A stretch of DNA of 64,000 nucleotides from Tupaia tana (GCA_026018925.1 JAKSZU010000008.1:59814027-59878026); one strand, 5' to 3'. Shown: positions 41,081-54,623, counted from the first letter of the stretch. The notes: generated from the sequence alone by a model not told the origin. A program made the numbers and translations.

Positions 41081-43750
41081 CTGTGGAGTCATACTCCATG
41101 GTTGATTATCAGCCACCAGTCATCATCCACTGGGGCCGTATCGATTGACATATGAGCAGGTTGGTACCATTCATAAGACCAGTTATGTTTCCTTTGGCAA
41201 AGATGGAATTGGACTGGCATAGAAACATGTTGATATACCAAATTTCTTTTATACCAAAAAGAGAGAGCCCTGGTTGCAGGAAAATATTTAGTAATATCTT
41301 GTATCTTATGGGCACATCTAAAAGGTGACTGATTGGAGAATGAGTAACAGGCAAACAAAACTATCAGTTTTATTAAATACTCCATTATAACCGTATAGTC
41401 TGTGTAGGTAACGTGAGGTAACAGTGTTCTGATAGGATCCCTGGGAATAAATTATCTTTCTAAACCGTAAAGATAACACCACTCAACGGGAGCAACTAGG
41501 AGGTGGAGGAAGAGGGCTTTTATACATAGTAGGAAGGAGTACAGATACATATTGATCCAGAAAAAAACTGAACGGGGCACCTTTATCCTGACCTACATCA
41601 CTGGATTGAGAACATTTAGTATACAGATCATATGATGGTAGGCAATAATAAAATAGTTCACTTTGTAGATAAGAACTTTCCAAACAATTTTGACATTTTG
41701 GGAAAATAGTCTATGGAAAAAACAAGATAAAGGCCATGGGAATGAGACAGATAAAAGATAGGAATGAAGGCTGGCCTGGCTTTACATGATGGGAACAGGC
41801 TCCAAAATATCAGTGAGCTGTACTTGGATATCTGTGAGCAAGGTCATGAGACATTAATGAAATAACAGGAGTATGCCGTGAAAACTTAACATGACCAAAT
41901 TTATTTATAGAGGGGAAATAATAACTTAATAAGAGAACACAGTTTTGTTGAATAGTGACAAACACCTTTTCAAGAAAGTACTATTTATCCATATTTTAAA
42001 ATGCCTCATCTAAAGCTATTTTAAAAGAAAAGGTATGCAGTAGAAGAGGAAAGATGTCTTTATTAGAATCCATGTTAATAATGACCTAGAAAACAATTTG
42101 AAGTGATTGAATGATGAATTTGATTCCGTGGTTCCCAGTCGATGAACTTGGAGGCTAATTAATTACTCCAATCTTTGTCAGATATTCATCCTGTTTTGGG
42201 CACCATTTAGGCCCCATGATTTCATTAATAAAAATTCCCTGCAGATAGCTGATTGGAGCTGCCCTTATTTTAAAAACGTTTCTATTCTGTGAATTCTCAA
42301 AAGTAACGAGCAGGGCTTTCTTAGAGATAACTCCCCTAGGATCAAATCCAAGGGAGTGGTTCTTAAACATTTTTCTTCCCCAACTCCCTGAGAGTTCCTG
42401 CCAAGAGCACTGCCCATTTCATCCCTCTTAATTGCACACAGGAAGACAGAAGAGGATATTATCATCTTGTCTTTATTTAGTCTAGGGAAGCACAAGATTG
42501 CTCAGTGAATATGGTTGACTGAGAGTTGATAAGCACAGCAACCACAGAGAAGTGGAAGAGGTTTTGAGATAGACAGATGCTGCCATCACTGTTAACAAGT
42601 ATGAGAAACTTTGGCTCCATTTCCCTTGCATAATTTGGAACTTTCTGGTGATGTGTTGAAAAATTACAGTTCCTAAATTTAAGAAACTCTTCAAAGCAAA
42701 ATCACAGAAGTGATGGCATCAGAACTTCAAGATCCTTCTTCAGTTGGATGCCATTAAACAAAGCAGGGTCAGTTTGACTTCTATGATATATTTTCAGTCC
42801 CTGGCCTGAGTTAAAACACTGTAAGCTCAACTAACGCTGACGTAACATGCAGAAATAAGAGACTTTGTGACAATGCTAAGTGAGTGGCCACTTTATATCA
42901 ATGTATGAATTTATTACCAGCACTGAGATATGGGAACTTGGCTCTAACACCATATTGTGATGCTTTCTAATTAGGAATAGATCTTTCTAGTGCATATGTT
43001 AATATGCCTTGTTGAGTCTTAATCTTTATTAAATTTACTCTGGTTCCTAGGAAAAAGAAAAATTAAGAGAGAACAAGTTTATAGTATCTAATCGTATTTC
43101 TCATAAATTACTGTTAGAATACAATGTTTTATTGTTGAATTAGATTATTTATAATTAAAACTTCAAAAAGAAATATGTATTAGTAATAATTAGTAATTTA
43201 TTAGCAATAATAAACAACAACTGTTGTTCTGAAACAAATGTACTTAATTATATGCAAAAACGCCAGTTAATTTAAATGTATGAAAGGACACTATACAGCC
43301 AGCCACACAGGAGAGTAGGTGGATTGGAATTACACAGACATGGGTGTGAATCCTGACTCTTGACCATTACTAAACTCTCTGAGCTTCAGGCTTTTCAGTT
43401 GTGAAATGAAAATAATTGTACTTACTCTGCAAGGTTGACTGCTATGAGAACTTAAGAGATGTAATATGTTTAGGAAAAAGCAAACTGCTTACAGAGTACA
43501 CCAGAAATAGAACCTCTATAAGTGGTTATCGGTAGCAGTTGGTAGTAATAGTAGTTGTAAAAGCAATACTTGGTTACTGTAAAATATACCAGTAACAGAA
43601 AGTTTAGGAACTACAGCGTTAGGTCAGGTTGATTTGGGTCTATAGAAATAAACTAAGTTAGCCCATAGTAAAATGTATCAGCTACTTAGTTTACTTCTCC
43701 ATTCATTAACCCCATAGATAAAAATTCAAAATAATGTTTGTCTTAGAAAA
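41081..43750. other. Unique DNA with one MIR
   Basis: No SINE in 2.7 kb. The frames at 41089-41385 (minus) and 42265-42694 (minus) have no domain hallmark. The MIR at 43310-43540 is listed separately. Confidence 0.35.
43310..43540 (+). repeat. MIR
   Basis: ggattggaattacacagacatgggtgtgaatcctgac, ctctctgagcttcaggcttttcag, tgaaatgaaaataattgtac and caaggttgactgctatgagaac follow the MIR consensus order in the plus sense. Confidence 0.8.
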
Positions 43751-43765
43751 TTTTTAACTTATTGA

Positions 43766-44035
43766 CAGGACCAGCAGTTAGTGTAATAGCTATGTCACTG
43801 TACTCCCATGTAGTCGACTGCAGTTTGAGTCCCGGACCCGGCGGCTTAAACTCACGCCAGGTGCATATGCGTGCATGCCCAAGATCCTGAGAGGAGAATG
43901 AAGGAGAACAGATTGCAGTGTGGCTATCCCCCCGGGGGGGTGATTTCTCGCTTTCTGTCTTTCTGTCTCTCTCTGTCTTTCTGGCGAGCACACATGCCCT
44001 ATAGCAAAAACCTCTCCAAAAAAATAAAAGAAAAA
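43766..44035 (+). repeat. Family A SINE
   Basis: TTTTAACTTATTGA at 43752-43765 and 44041-44054 flanks it. Head CAGGACCAGCAGTTAGTGTAATAGC. CpGs partly kept. CCTATAGCAAAAACCTCTCC, then a short tail. Confidence 0.93.
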
Positions 44036-44054
44036 AAATTTTTTAACTTATTGA

Positions 44055-45092
44055 GGAAAGTTGTCCCAAACCAGCAAATGCATACTAAAATGTACATTTT
44101 TTTTCCTGATGACAGTCTAATGAAGTAGTAAAATCAAAATATGATATTTGGCTTTTATTGTTTCTAGAATTAGCAATGCTATATTGCCTCACTAAAAAAC
44201 CATGTAAGAAAAATTCAGGTCTTCTTTTTTATCTCAAATATTCCTACTCATTTAAGAAAATTGGTAATGGCTAAAATAAAGATTAATCAGTGGTAATCAA
44301 TGAGATATATGTATCAATTTTATACACAGAAGGTAATAAAATGTCTCTCATAAATCTATTTTATGCCCATTGTGTTAAGAAATTTTAAAGTTTCAAATTC
44401 CTATAATGGTATAATATGACATAAAACGTATGAAGAATATTTTCACCTGTGTGTGGAAGAAATATTTTATAGAGAAAGAAGATATTTTTTTAACAGAAAA
44501 TAATATATTTTTAAAGCAGGGATAAATCTGTTTCCAAATCATACACAATGAAGAAACAACAATAAAAAAGTGCCTTCACCAAAGTCAAGTGTAAAGAAGC
44601 ACTGTAAATATCATGAATAAATGTCACCTCCTTGCAGTATTAATAAATGGGGAAATAAAGCATGTCTCTTATCTTTTTTGGCATAATTTAAGATAGTTTA
44701 TTATTTTGGAGCAGCTAGCAGTAAGCACTTGTTAGATATCATCATTTGGTCACAGATTTGTAAATATATCAATTCTGGCTGAGAGAAGGATTATCCTCAA
44801 CCTACTCCACTGAAAATAATTACAGACATATTCGTAAACATTTTCAACATGTAAATTTCATCAAGTTTCATCTATATTCACACACAGAGTTTACTATCAG
44901 GAGTTCTTTTCTAAATGTTTTATAACATAAGATTCTTCATTAGGTAAAAATCTTCATGTCTTTAATTATTTCTTATTTACCTTGAATTATTGCATATCTT
45001 TATAGTGTACAATATGATATTTCAAAGCAGGTATGAGAGTGTGATAATCAAAGCAAGGACATTTCACTTATATTCTTGTGTGTGTTAAAAAA
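44055..45092. other. Unique AT-rich DNA
   Basis: No repeat or gene recognised. Confidence 0.35.
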
Positions 45093-45101
45093 CATAGGAG
45101 G

Positions 45102-45246
45102 ATACATGCCCAAGGTCCCAGGAGGATAAGGGAGGAGGAGGGATTATGGCATGACCATCCCTTCTGGGGGGTGATTTCTTGCTTTCTGTCTCTCTGGAAA
45201 GCTCACATGCTCTATAGCAAAAATCTCTCAAAAACAAAACAAAAAG
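45102..45246 (+). repeat. 5'-truncated family A SINE with duplication
   Basis: Starts mid-element at atacatgcccaaggtcccagg, without a tRNA head, and ends with the usual ATAGCAAAAATCTCTC and A tail. CATAGGAGG at 45093-45101 and 45247-45255 shows that the truncated form was inserted as such. Confidence 0.9.
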
Positions 45247-45493
45247 CATAGGAGGCAAAACTTTCAATTCAGGTTTACGTATATACATGTGTGAGTGTGT
45301 GTTAAATATGCATATGTAAAATATAGATCATAAACAAAATATATATATATAATATTTAAGTAAGTACTTTATATTTTTAACTTTCACTTTTCCAGCTCCT
45401 GAACCCCCCTCATTGAGAATATTTTATTTTGTTTTCTGTTGCTGTCAGAATGGTAGTTTGATTGATAAATACATTAAACAAATTCCATGATTC

Positions 45494-45771
45494 TTTTTTT
45501 TGAGAGAGAGGTTTTTGTTTTTTTGCCTTAAGGTATGTGCAGTCTCCAGAGAGACAGACAGAGACAGTGAAGGGGAAAGTGAGAACTCACCTCCTAGGGG
45601 GGATGGCCACATCACAGTACCTTCTTTATTGTGCTCCCAGGACCTTGGGCATGCACACACAAACACCCAGCAGGAGTTTCAAGCCACAGAGAGCCACAGC
45701 GTCCAGGAATCAAACCATGTGTTCAGCCATGTGGGAGTCCAGCGATGTAACCGCTGCATGATCTGCTGACC
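45494..45771 (-). repeat. Old family A SINE
   Basis: ttttgagagagaggtttttg, agtctccagagagacagacagag, tcctaggggggatggcc and head complement gcatgatctgctgacccc. Contains a small duplication (cacagagagccacag) in the head-body junction. Confidence 0.85.
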
Positions 45772-48700
45772 CCAAATGCATTGTATTTTATTATTTATAA
45801 AAAAAAAAAAAACTTTATCTGTAAAAATTTTATTCAGCCACTTTTACATAATTATTTAAACATAGAAATTAAAGAACACAAAAACATATATTAGCAAGGT
45901 TGAAGTAGATCCCTTGAAGAGGCTTCATAAGAGAAAATTTTGAAAAGGTGGAGAGAAAAGGGACCCATCAGACAAAGGTCACGTTTAAAGCTCATTCAAG
46001 CAAGTGTTTGGATATTAAATAAAATGATTTTATAATTTTAACCTAAAGATCCTGAATAGACTTATCAAAGAGGAAAACCTATCAATCTGTAGTAGTATCC
46101 AGAGATTAAAACCTGGCATGTGTCTCCTAAATGCCGCCTACCCCACCAGCTGAAGGTTCTGAGTGGTCTCAGTTTGGGAATGAAGGCCAGTGTCTATCAT
46201 TCAATGATTTAAGAACTTCCTCATGAATCCTTTAAAACAGAGATGAGAAAATGAGTTAGACAGTCTCATAAAATTTTGTGTTAATATTGCTTATTTCAGA
46301 GTGCTGCATGTGAAGTTTAAATGTGAAATGTAAATGACCATGCATTATAAACTGAAGAGGGCAAAATAAATGTCAGTGAACCGAGGCAAAAGAAAGCAGC
46401 TTCTGCTGTCTTAGAGAATCATACATAATGCCCTGAAATAATTATACTCAGTGTCTTTTTCAAGGGGCTTGATGGCAGTCTTACAAAGATGGCCCGACTG
46501 ATAGCATGGCTGTCTTGTATGGTCCTAGAGAACGAGTTGACTTTCCATTGAGGAGAAAACAGGAACCCCAATTTCTCCCTCCCATCACCATCACCCTAGC
46601 TAATAAAAAATCTAAGAGTCATTTCTTGAGAATAATTGAAACTGATGAGTAGGTGTAGCTGATGGCAGTCTCTCTATGGTGCTGGAAAATTAAGGACTTC
46701 CTTAGATGGAAACAAAGTATAAATTAAATTTATTGGAGAAGAAAAAGTTCCTTGTCAAAGAAGGAAAGAAAGGGGAGTTTCCAGGCTGCTCAGAGTGCCA
46801 AGGAACGAAAAGATCTTCACTGAGAAGCTACAGAATTCCAGATGCTTCCAAGAAAATTTTACACCCACCTACTATTACAGCTTAACCATTAATCACGTAG
46901 CATTTTGAGAGAGTGTCCAGTTTCTCTTGGAGAATACCTCACCGTTTTCAGCTGCAAAATCCCATCTGATAGCAAGAGAGGTCCTTTTGGCAGCCACAGG
47001 AGCACCAGTCCAACCAGTAACAGTTTCCTGGCCACGTCACTAATTCTTGTTGGAAACTTATCAGCTTCTGTCTCTAGCAGCAGAATCCTGCCTGATAAGA
47101 GAAGAGGCTCATCTGCTGGTAGCAGACCCCCGCCCCCCAAGTGCCCCAGTTTATCAGCCTCTGACCAGTTCATAAATCAGTCTCTGGGATTTTTTTTTTT
47201 TTTCCAGGGGTGAGGCAGAAGGGGTAGCATTGTTTTACTTTATCAAACTGTATTGCTCTCCTTGTAACAATTAATACCTTAATAAGAGACCTTAACCAGG
47301 GACATTAGGAAGTTAGTTAGAGACATCTTGCAGGCGCCTCCTCCCTTGTCAGTGACAAGGTAAGGTAATCCTATACACAAGCTGCTATTGTGAGCTGAGA
47401 AACTGGCCTCCTTCGCTGCCAGAGACCAGATGCACCTCTTCTATCCTAATCTGTAAACGACTTAAAGGAGCCTTATCTCGGGGCTCTTCGGCTTCATTTC
47501 ATGCTTGATTTACTTTAATTTGTCTGATAGGGCACAAGGATTTGGAGACGGCCCATCTTTCTGCAGAAAACGTTCAGATTTTTTTTCCCTGGCATTGTTG
47601 TGTTGAGGTTTTGGATTTTTCTCTTCTTCTTCTTTTTTTTTTTTTTGAAAAAAAAATTTTTTTTTAATGTGGAAAAAATCTTGCTCCAGTGCAGCAAGCT
47701 GCTTGAGTGTGTTTAGATTTAAGCTACCCCAGCAGAAAAGAGTTTGTGAAGTGGTGTGATTGTGTGATGGGCCCCATTTACATTGAAATCACATTATGTG
47801 ATATATCAGGATTCCTGAAGGGAACGGTGCAGTAGAGCGCCAGGCCCACAAGATACTTTGAAAGGCCTATATATAGCAGCAACAATTGATAGGAGATTTT
47901 ACAGGAGACTTTATAAATATGTAAATAGGTGTTATCTGATTGGGTTCTGTGGCTACACATCTGTACCTCAAAGGAAGCAGAGCTGTGAGAACTACCAGGA
48001 AAACAGTAGTTTGCATTCTAAGTGAGTCTGAGAAATAGAAATGTTTCCTGGGTTGACAGCAGGTCAGAGTGGAGGCACTTTGCATACCTTGGAGGGGAAG
48101 TTTCTGTGCGGTGGAAGGGATCCCTTCCCTCTCCCAGAAAGGGAGACTTCCCACTCACTGAGTTTCATTTGTTTTATAACAGTGCTCAGATGGTAGCTGT
48201 TGACCTCTCACCCTTCTTGTGATTCCTTTAAATTGTTCATGCGATATGGTGCCAGGGGGAATTGCTCTTACGTTTTTTGCATTTTAAAAAATGTACTTGC
48301 AGTGACCCAAGGGAAGGAAAATAAAGTCTTTGGTACATTGATCCCTTGATTAGTTATTTCCTAAATGAAAATGGAAATACTATTAAAGCAGTAATAATGT
48401 TCCATCTTAATAGTTGAGGAGTCAATAAATGGCTCCCATGTGCTTCATTAAGGATCTTAATGAAGCCATTTTTGATGGCTGAACTTTACATTATCTTTTT
48501 ATTCTGTTCTCATTTCACTTAAAAAAATAAAAAAAACTAGGAGTCATTTAAGGAAGAGAAGTAGTAGGTTTGAACTGTTTTACAGGTTTCTTTATATTAA
48601 TGTGGTTGTCACTACTGAAATAAAATTAATGATGATTTTTGGGGTAACTTCTTATGCAAAGTATATAAAAACAACAATTGTGTTTCAGATAGGCCGCAGT

Positions 48701-49402
48701 TTAAAAAGGTAGGTATGCTTAATCTGTAACATGCCCCTACTGTTTCCAGCTATGTTCCTGCGACACTGTTTTCTTGTGTTTTGTGATCAACTAGACACCA
48801 GATATATGTATTAAACTGATCCAACCCATCTCCTAGTCTCAAAGCAACAGACTCACCGGTCTTAGTTCAATCCTGTAGCTTTCCCCACCATTCAAAACTG
48901 AGCTGTTCCTACCCTTACACGATGTTAACCGCCTCTTCCCTTTGCCACTGTAGACACTATGATTAGATCCTATGTATGTATGTCTAGTAGGTGGCCTGGG
49001 CACTGTTAAAGAACCAAGTCACATCATTCCCCTATGTGAACTCTGTGTTAAAAAGAGTTTTGAACAACTTACTTTCAAAAATTCCAGCAAAAACTAAAAT
49101 ACAACTTTATTGCTTGGGAACACTGCTTGTGTCTATTTAAGGTGTATCACAGCAGGGGATTATGCATTTTTTTTTTCCCAAGGAATTATGTCACTTGGAA
49201 TCTTCTCCTGAAGTCCATTTACTATTGTGAAATGATGGCAAACTGTATTTAGTTGGTTGATTGTAATCAAAATATGCAAAAGAGATTTTATCACTATCAC
49301 CCTGTTTCGATTTTTTACAATTCTTGTTACTTTGTTTTTGGATATGATTTGCTAGTGTCTTATTGGGAATTTTTGCATCTGTCATCATCAGCGATATTGG
49401 TC
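45772..49402. other. 3.6-kb SINE-free single-copy interval
   Basis: Contains an approximate internal duplication at 46951-46980 versus 47077-47108, a 17-bp palindrome at 47344-47360, and A/T runs at 47580-47670. The overlapping frames at 46889-47213 are open on both strands, which fits low-complexity composition better than coding. No splice or domain evidence. Confidence 0.4.
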
Positions 49403-49420
49403 TGTAATATTCTTTTTATT

Positions 49421-49678
49421 TTTATTTTTTGGAGAGGTTTTTGCTATAGGGCGCGTGCGCTCGCCAGACAGACAGAGACAGAGAGATAGAAAGCGAGAAA
49501 TCACCCCCCAGGGGGGATGGCCATGCCGCAATCCCTTCTCCTCCATTCTCCTCTCGGGATCCTGGGCATGCACGCACACGCGCCCAGCGTGAGTTTAAGC
49601 CACCAAGTCCGGGACTCAAACCGTGGTCGACTACGTGGGAGTCCAGTGACATAGCCATTATGCTAACTGCTGGTCCCG
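49421..49678 (-). repeat. Youngest-looking family A SINE
   Basis: Perfect 18-bp duplication TGTAATATTCTTTTTATT at 49403-49420 and 49679-49696. GCGCGTGCGCTCGCC right arm intact, C6/G6 centre intact, A box complement CCATTATGCTA with one CpG decay. Confidence 0.95.
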
Positions 49679-49696
49679 TGTAATATTCTTTTTATT

Positions 49697-50431
49697 GTCA
49701 CTCTGATTCTGATCTTCCCATCCCTCCCTAATTCTCAGTCAAGATCAATGATACGATTTAGGTAATTGGAATTACTTTCTGACTCTTTCATGCTAAGGTT
49801 GCAAAAGAACTTGGACAAGAATTTATTGATTATTCAAGTCAACAGTTGTTTAAGGTACTCCTTACAAAGACAATATTCAGAGACAAGTTGTCATTTGGGA
49901 AGAACTGAATTGTAGACTCAAGCATCAGGGTGGGAGCTGTGGGGGTTGCAGTTACCCTCTGAAGTCTCAAGACTGCTCATCCCTCTGTGCTTCATAAGCA
50001 GTGTCTCCCAAGATAGATATAGAAGGTCTCAAAATATGTTCACAACCTTAGAAATTTTACCTTTTTCTCAGGGGTTTGTGTACTAACTTCAGAGTACTTG
50101 GATGTCTGTGATTAGACTCCTTGGCTGTTGCCTGATGTTTAAGACAGCAGGTCTGAAGGAAGTGCAGGACCCTGATGCAGCCTGCCTGTAGCACTCAGGA
50201 ATGCCACTAAATCATCCTTCATAGCAAGCATAACCAGCGCTGACTGGGAAGTTGGCGGGGGCAGTCCTGGCATGAGACTCTATTGGGTGCTTCTCTCTCT
50301 CAGGAAAGAAAGAAATTTTAAACAGCAGCAACAACAAAATCCCCTCCCCCACCAAAAACCTGGTTGGGCATTTGGGGATGTAGGGAACTTCTATTTTAGA
50401 AGCACTCTGTCTCTCTATTGACACCCCTCTT
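49697..50431. other. Unique DNA
   Basis: No repeat or gene recognised. Confidence 0.35.
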
Positions 50432-50585
50432 TTTTATAAGTTTATTTATTATTTCTTTTCCATAAGAAAGAGAGAGAAAGAGTGCAATCAAGATCCAACA
50501 AGGCCTTCACATTACAATCCATCCCAGCCTCAGCCCGCCCCGATCACAGCATGTGTATGTGCACAGGAAGACCTCAAGACCCCAT
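50432..50585 (-). repeat. Family B SINE, fragment
   Basis: ataagtttatttattatttcttttcc, gaaagagagagaaagagtgc, cattacaatccatcccagcctcagcc, gcatgtgtatgtgcac. It matches the 3' two-thirds of copies 2 and 3; the head is missing. Confidence 0.55.
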
Positions 50586-51334
50586 CCTTCTTTCACATTC
50601 CTTTTCATAGATAAATCTTCCTCCAGGAAAGTTCTGATAAACCCATCCAGAGTGAGAGGTAGATAGCTGATGAAATGTTAGTTATCTCTCTTTCAGAACT
50701 ATTTGCATCTTAGCAAGTATCAAAACACAAAGGCAAAAAACTATGTTCCTATAGTAGGGAATTGGGTCTGTGTTTCTTAGTTCCTCACCTGGATTGTGGC
50801 TCATGGCCCAAGCCAACACACATTATGACAAAGATTATCATGCGCCTTTATTTTGACTCTAGAAAACTCGTTAAGTGAGCAGATACTCAATGTAGATGCT
50901 TTTGGAACTCTTCAATCTGTTGACCTGATCTTTTCTGTTTTGCAATAGAAAGATTACTCCAGTGGGTAAGAGTTTAGTATTTAGTACTAAAAGGTCAAAC
51001 AATCCAATCCAAAATAGTAGTTTCTTTTAGAGGAAAAAGTCTTTCTTTTAAGGTCACAAAATTTTACCCTGAACCTTTAGCTACAGCTGCATACTCTTGC
51101 TTATAGAAATCACTTGTTCAGTTAGACCAAATCAGTAATACAAAACCCACAAGCCAGTTATATTGGCACTTGATTGAACTTGGTTCTTGAAAGGCACAAT
51201 GTATATTCTTAAAATGACCTTAAGATTTGGTAGTCCTATATTAAGCCAAATGCTTGGACTATTTAGAAAAAAAATATCATTTACATAGCTTAGATGTGAA
51301 AAGCCTGGGGACTGAAATCAGATGGTCCCCTTGT

Positions 51335-51510
51335 AACTGGTTGACCTTGGGTTTTAATTTTCTCTTCTAGAAAATGGGGAAAATAATAAGCACCCTGCTA
51401 TATGTGTGGTTAGGATTAAAGGCAGTATTATTCCATAAAATATTAAGCACCACACCTGATGCATAGGAAATATTATATAGATGGTGGTAATAATGCTAAA
51501 ACACGCAGTT
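51335..51510 (+). repeat. MIR
   Basis: aactggttgaccttgggttttaa, ctcttctagaaaatggggaaaataataagc, gtggttaggattaaa, ttaagcaccacacctgatgcatagg. A clear MIR core and 3' end. Confidence 0.78.
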
Positions 51511-52929
51511 ATTTTTTTATTTGTTACCAGTAGGTATTCATTTCTACATAAAACCAATAGCCAATCATGTGTTATAAATTTTTACTTTATGCTGGCTTTT
51601 GGTGGTATTTGATTAATGGTGGGACTCCAGAGGTTTTATGTTAAAGGGTGGATATGTTTCAAAAAGAACTGTAAAGGAAAAATAAGCCCTTACAATTTTC
51701 AATGATTTAATATGCATGATTAACTTTATAAATGTCAGCGGAGTATATTGTTTGTTTTTCTGTAAATTATTTGGTCAAAGAACCATGTCTGTGATGTAAG
51801 ATGGTAAATCCAAAGAGGAAAACATTATTTAAAAATGACAGTGGATTGTTTTTACTATAAGTATTTTCAGAGGGAAGATAGCACTAGGAGATTTTTATAT
51901 CAGCCTACATGTTATATGTCAAAAGTACATGTATGAGTACAAATATGTATGTGCATGTGTATGCATTTTACAAAATGTTTTTATTTCATTTTTTAAATGT
52001 AGAAATAGCCTCACATTACCTTTAGCTTAGTTTTCTTTTATTAAATCATGGCTTTATGGATTTTTACAAGGTTATTGTTATCCTAGTTCAAGTGTTAACA
52101 CTATATGATCAGTGATTTTTATTTATATTAAGGACTAGTTTTTTAATGGGTAAGTTTTAGCAGGATAGTTACTTTTTGTATTTTCTGTTGTGGAATGGAG
52201 GTCCCAAACGTGCAAAATTGCTGGACTCTTCTGGTAATAGACAGAAACAGGTGAGTAAGATGTGGTAAATTGCATTTTTCTTTAGATTGGGCATAATTTT
52301 ATACCCTAGATATTTCTCAAGGCCTTTATGAATTCCAGCTTCTGTCTTTTGTTATATTTATGGTTTCACTAAAATCCTCAGGTAGCGAAATACCTGCACT
52401 CATGAATCATTTGCAGATAATAGTGGTTCAGACACTCTCTGTCCAAATTGATAATGGGTATCTGATCCAAAGCGATGCCTATTTTTTAAGGTCTATATAA
52501 AGAGTTTAGAAATAAATCCCTTTCTCTCTGATCTCATGTTCATTATCGTATCCAATAGTTAGTATCCTAGATGTAGAAATGTAGAATAAGGCAAACTAGA
52601 GAACAACTCTATTGTTTGAATCACCAAATTACTTTATAAAAAGCATATCTGTTCCAGGAAGAACCTCTCTTCATTTTTGTGTTATTAGCATTGTTATGAA
52701 AGACAGAGGTTTTTATTTACCTTTATTCTTCAAATCTGCATCTTTAACTACTTGAATAAGTATTATAAAATAGTATTTTTGAAATTTTTTTATTTATGAA
52801 AGATAAAGTCTGTGCTTTAAAAATCATTACGTTTATTTATAATATTTAAACATTTTTATATTCCATTTCATTAAAGTGTAGATTGACTTACTTGAATTAC
52901 TTTTAAGGCTGGAATAGATCATTCCTTTC

Positions 52930-53025
52930 AGGAAGTGAATCACTAGCCCTCAATGTAGTGCCTAAGAGTCTCCTTGGGAACTAGTTAAAAATGTAGATTT
53001 TTTTGGCCCATCTGCATGGTGAAGG
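52930..53025 (+). mobile_element. MER5-type fragment
   Basis: tagtgcctaagagtctccttgggaactagttaaaaatgtagattttt parallels the MER5A body (agaatcacctgggaacttgttaaaaatgcag). Confidence 0.5.
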
Positions 53026-53183
53026 TAGTAGGGGTGCTGCTGTAAAATACTGGAGGCTATGTGGGAAATCTTCAGGTTCTCTTAGTTCGACTTCGACCTG
53101 TTGGGTGTGCCCAGGCTTCAGGACTGAGAGAGAATAGTGGTATGAAGACTATCAACAGTGCCTCTGTCTTGGGAAACAAATAC

Positions 53184-53185
<2 letters not shown>

Positions 53186-53224
<39 letters not shown>
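53186..53224. repeat. (TG)n microsatellite
   Basis: About 19 TG units, then a TATACGTATATA stretch. Confidence 0.95.
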
Positions 53225-53227
<3 letters not shown>

Positions 53228-53519
53228 CGTATATATTTATATACATATAATTTTTACTCTAAAAGATTTGAAATGAGTTTGTGTTTTTCTTTTAGCTAAG
53301 AAAGCCAGGTAGTTGTAGTACGAGTAGTACTTAGAGTAATGTTCGGTTCTTAAAAGACTCCATTTATTTTCTAACAGCTTTTTAGGTAATAATTTTAGTT
53401 TCTGACTTACATTTGTAGCCTACGCATCATGCACTAGGGTATATTGTCACTGGTGGACAATGTGAATTCCACACAATCCCCAGTCTCTTGTCCAACTCCG
53501 TTGGTGGTTATGAGAGTTC

Positions 53520-53880
53520 CCACTGTGTACAGTGCATTAGTTTTCTTTGCCACAACACAAGATGTTCTCTGTGCCTAAAGCACACTCTTCTCTCACTCTT
53601 TTTGAGCCTCAAATACCACCTCCCCAGGGAAGCCTCCCCTGCACCTTATGAAGGTCTCCTTATGGGCTCTCATCCTGTCATGTGCCCTCCTTCCAGTACT
53701 TGCTATGCTTGCAAGTCATGGCTGTTTGTGTGAATGTTTAGTTATTGCTTGTCTTTCCGTTGGACTCAAAACTCATCAAGACATAGACTGTGTTTTTTGT
53801 TTGTTTGTTTTTTGTGGTTTTATCTACTTAGTTTAATATCTTAGAACTAAGCGTAGTTAGTAATGTTCATATGAATAAAT
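53520..53880 (+). repeat. L2 LINE 3' end
   Basis: gcctcaaataccacctccccagggaagcctcccctg, a C/T-rich block, gttggactcaaaactcatcaagacatagactg and a terminal catatgaataaatg follow the L2 order. Confidence 0.72.
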
Positions 53881-54543
53881 GTATTAAAATGAGCCATCTA
53901 GTTCTCTGTTGATGATACATAGTATATTGATGTTATGCATCAAGTTACTGATACGTGAGTGTAAGAGAATATTTGAAGAACAAGGGGTATAACTCGTATT
54001 CTCAGTAACTCAGAAAGTAAGAGAGGCCTGGAGATAAAGCTGAAAGGGGAGAGGTCATTACTAACCAGAAAACCTTGAACTCTGGGTTACAAGAAAAATT
54101 AGAAAATCATCAAAACTGCAGAACTCTTGGGCCAAATGTAATTAACTATTAATTTTAAAAGAAGATATTTTGTTTAAGGTAAGTTTTTTCCTAATGCAAA
54201 TATTTCTGGAAATTATTAGAAATGCTTAACACTAATGTTGCTTACCTTCTTCTTTTCAAGAGGACAAGAGGATAGGTCAAAACAGGAGGACTGATTGATT
54301 GTGTGCTACACAGAATGTGATTCCCCAATTTGATCTTTACATTACCCCTATAAGCAGCGAGGAGTAAGATCAAAAGCCCCAAGGATCATACATGTCCCCA
54401 TTCAATATCATTTTTAGCCACTCTTTTGATTTTGCTTTAGGTGCCTAAACTAAGACCATCAAGCTCTACACTTTCATTTTTGTATTATTTAGAAACATTT
54501 TATAATGAACAACACTTAATATGAATGATAGATTTACATACTA

Positions 54544-54623
54544 TTGGATCATCAGGGGAGTTGTGATGTATTTTTGCATAGAAAAACATGGAAAAATATG
54601 TAATGACTTTCCCAACAACCTAA
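54544..54623. mobile_element. Mariner-like palindromic MITE, copy 3
   Basis: Left TTGGATCATCAGG..TTGTGATGTATTTTTGCATAG, right (complement) TTAGGTTGTTGGGAAAGTCA then TTACATATTTTTCC. 80 bp, the same size as copy 1. Confidence 0.6.

Noticed and set aside
46889-47213. About 100-codon frames open on both strands as an exon
   Set aside because: Openness on both strands reflects composition. No splice sites or domain, and an internal duplication explains the leucine-rich look.
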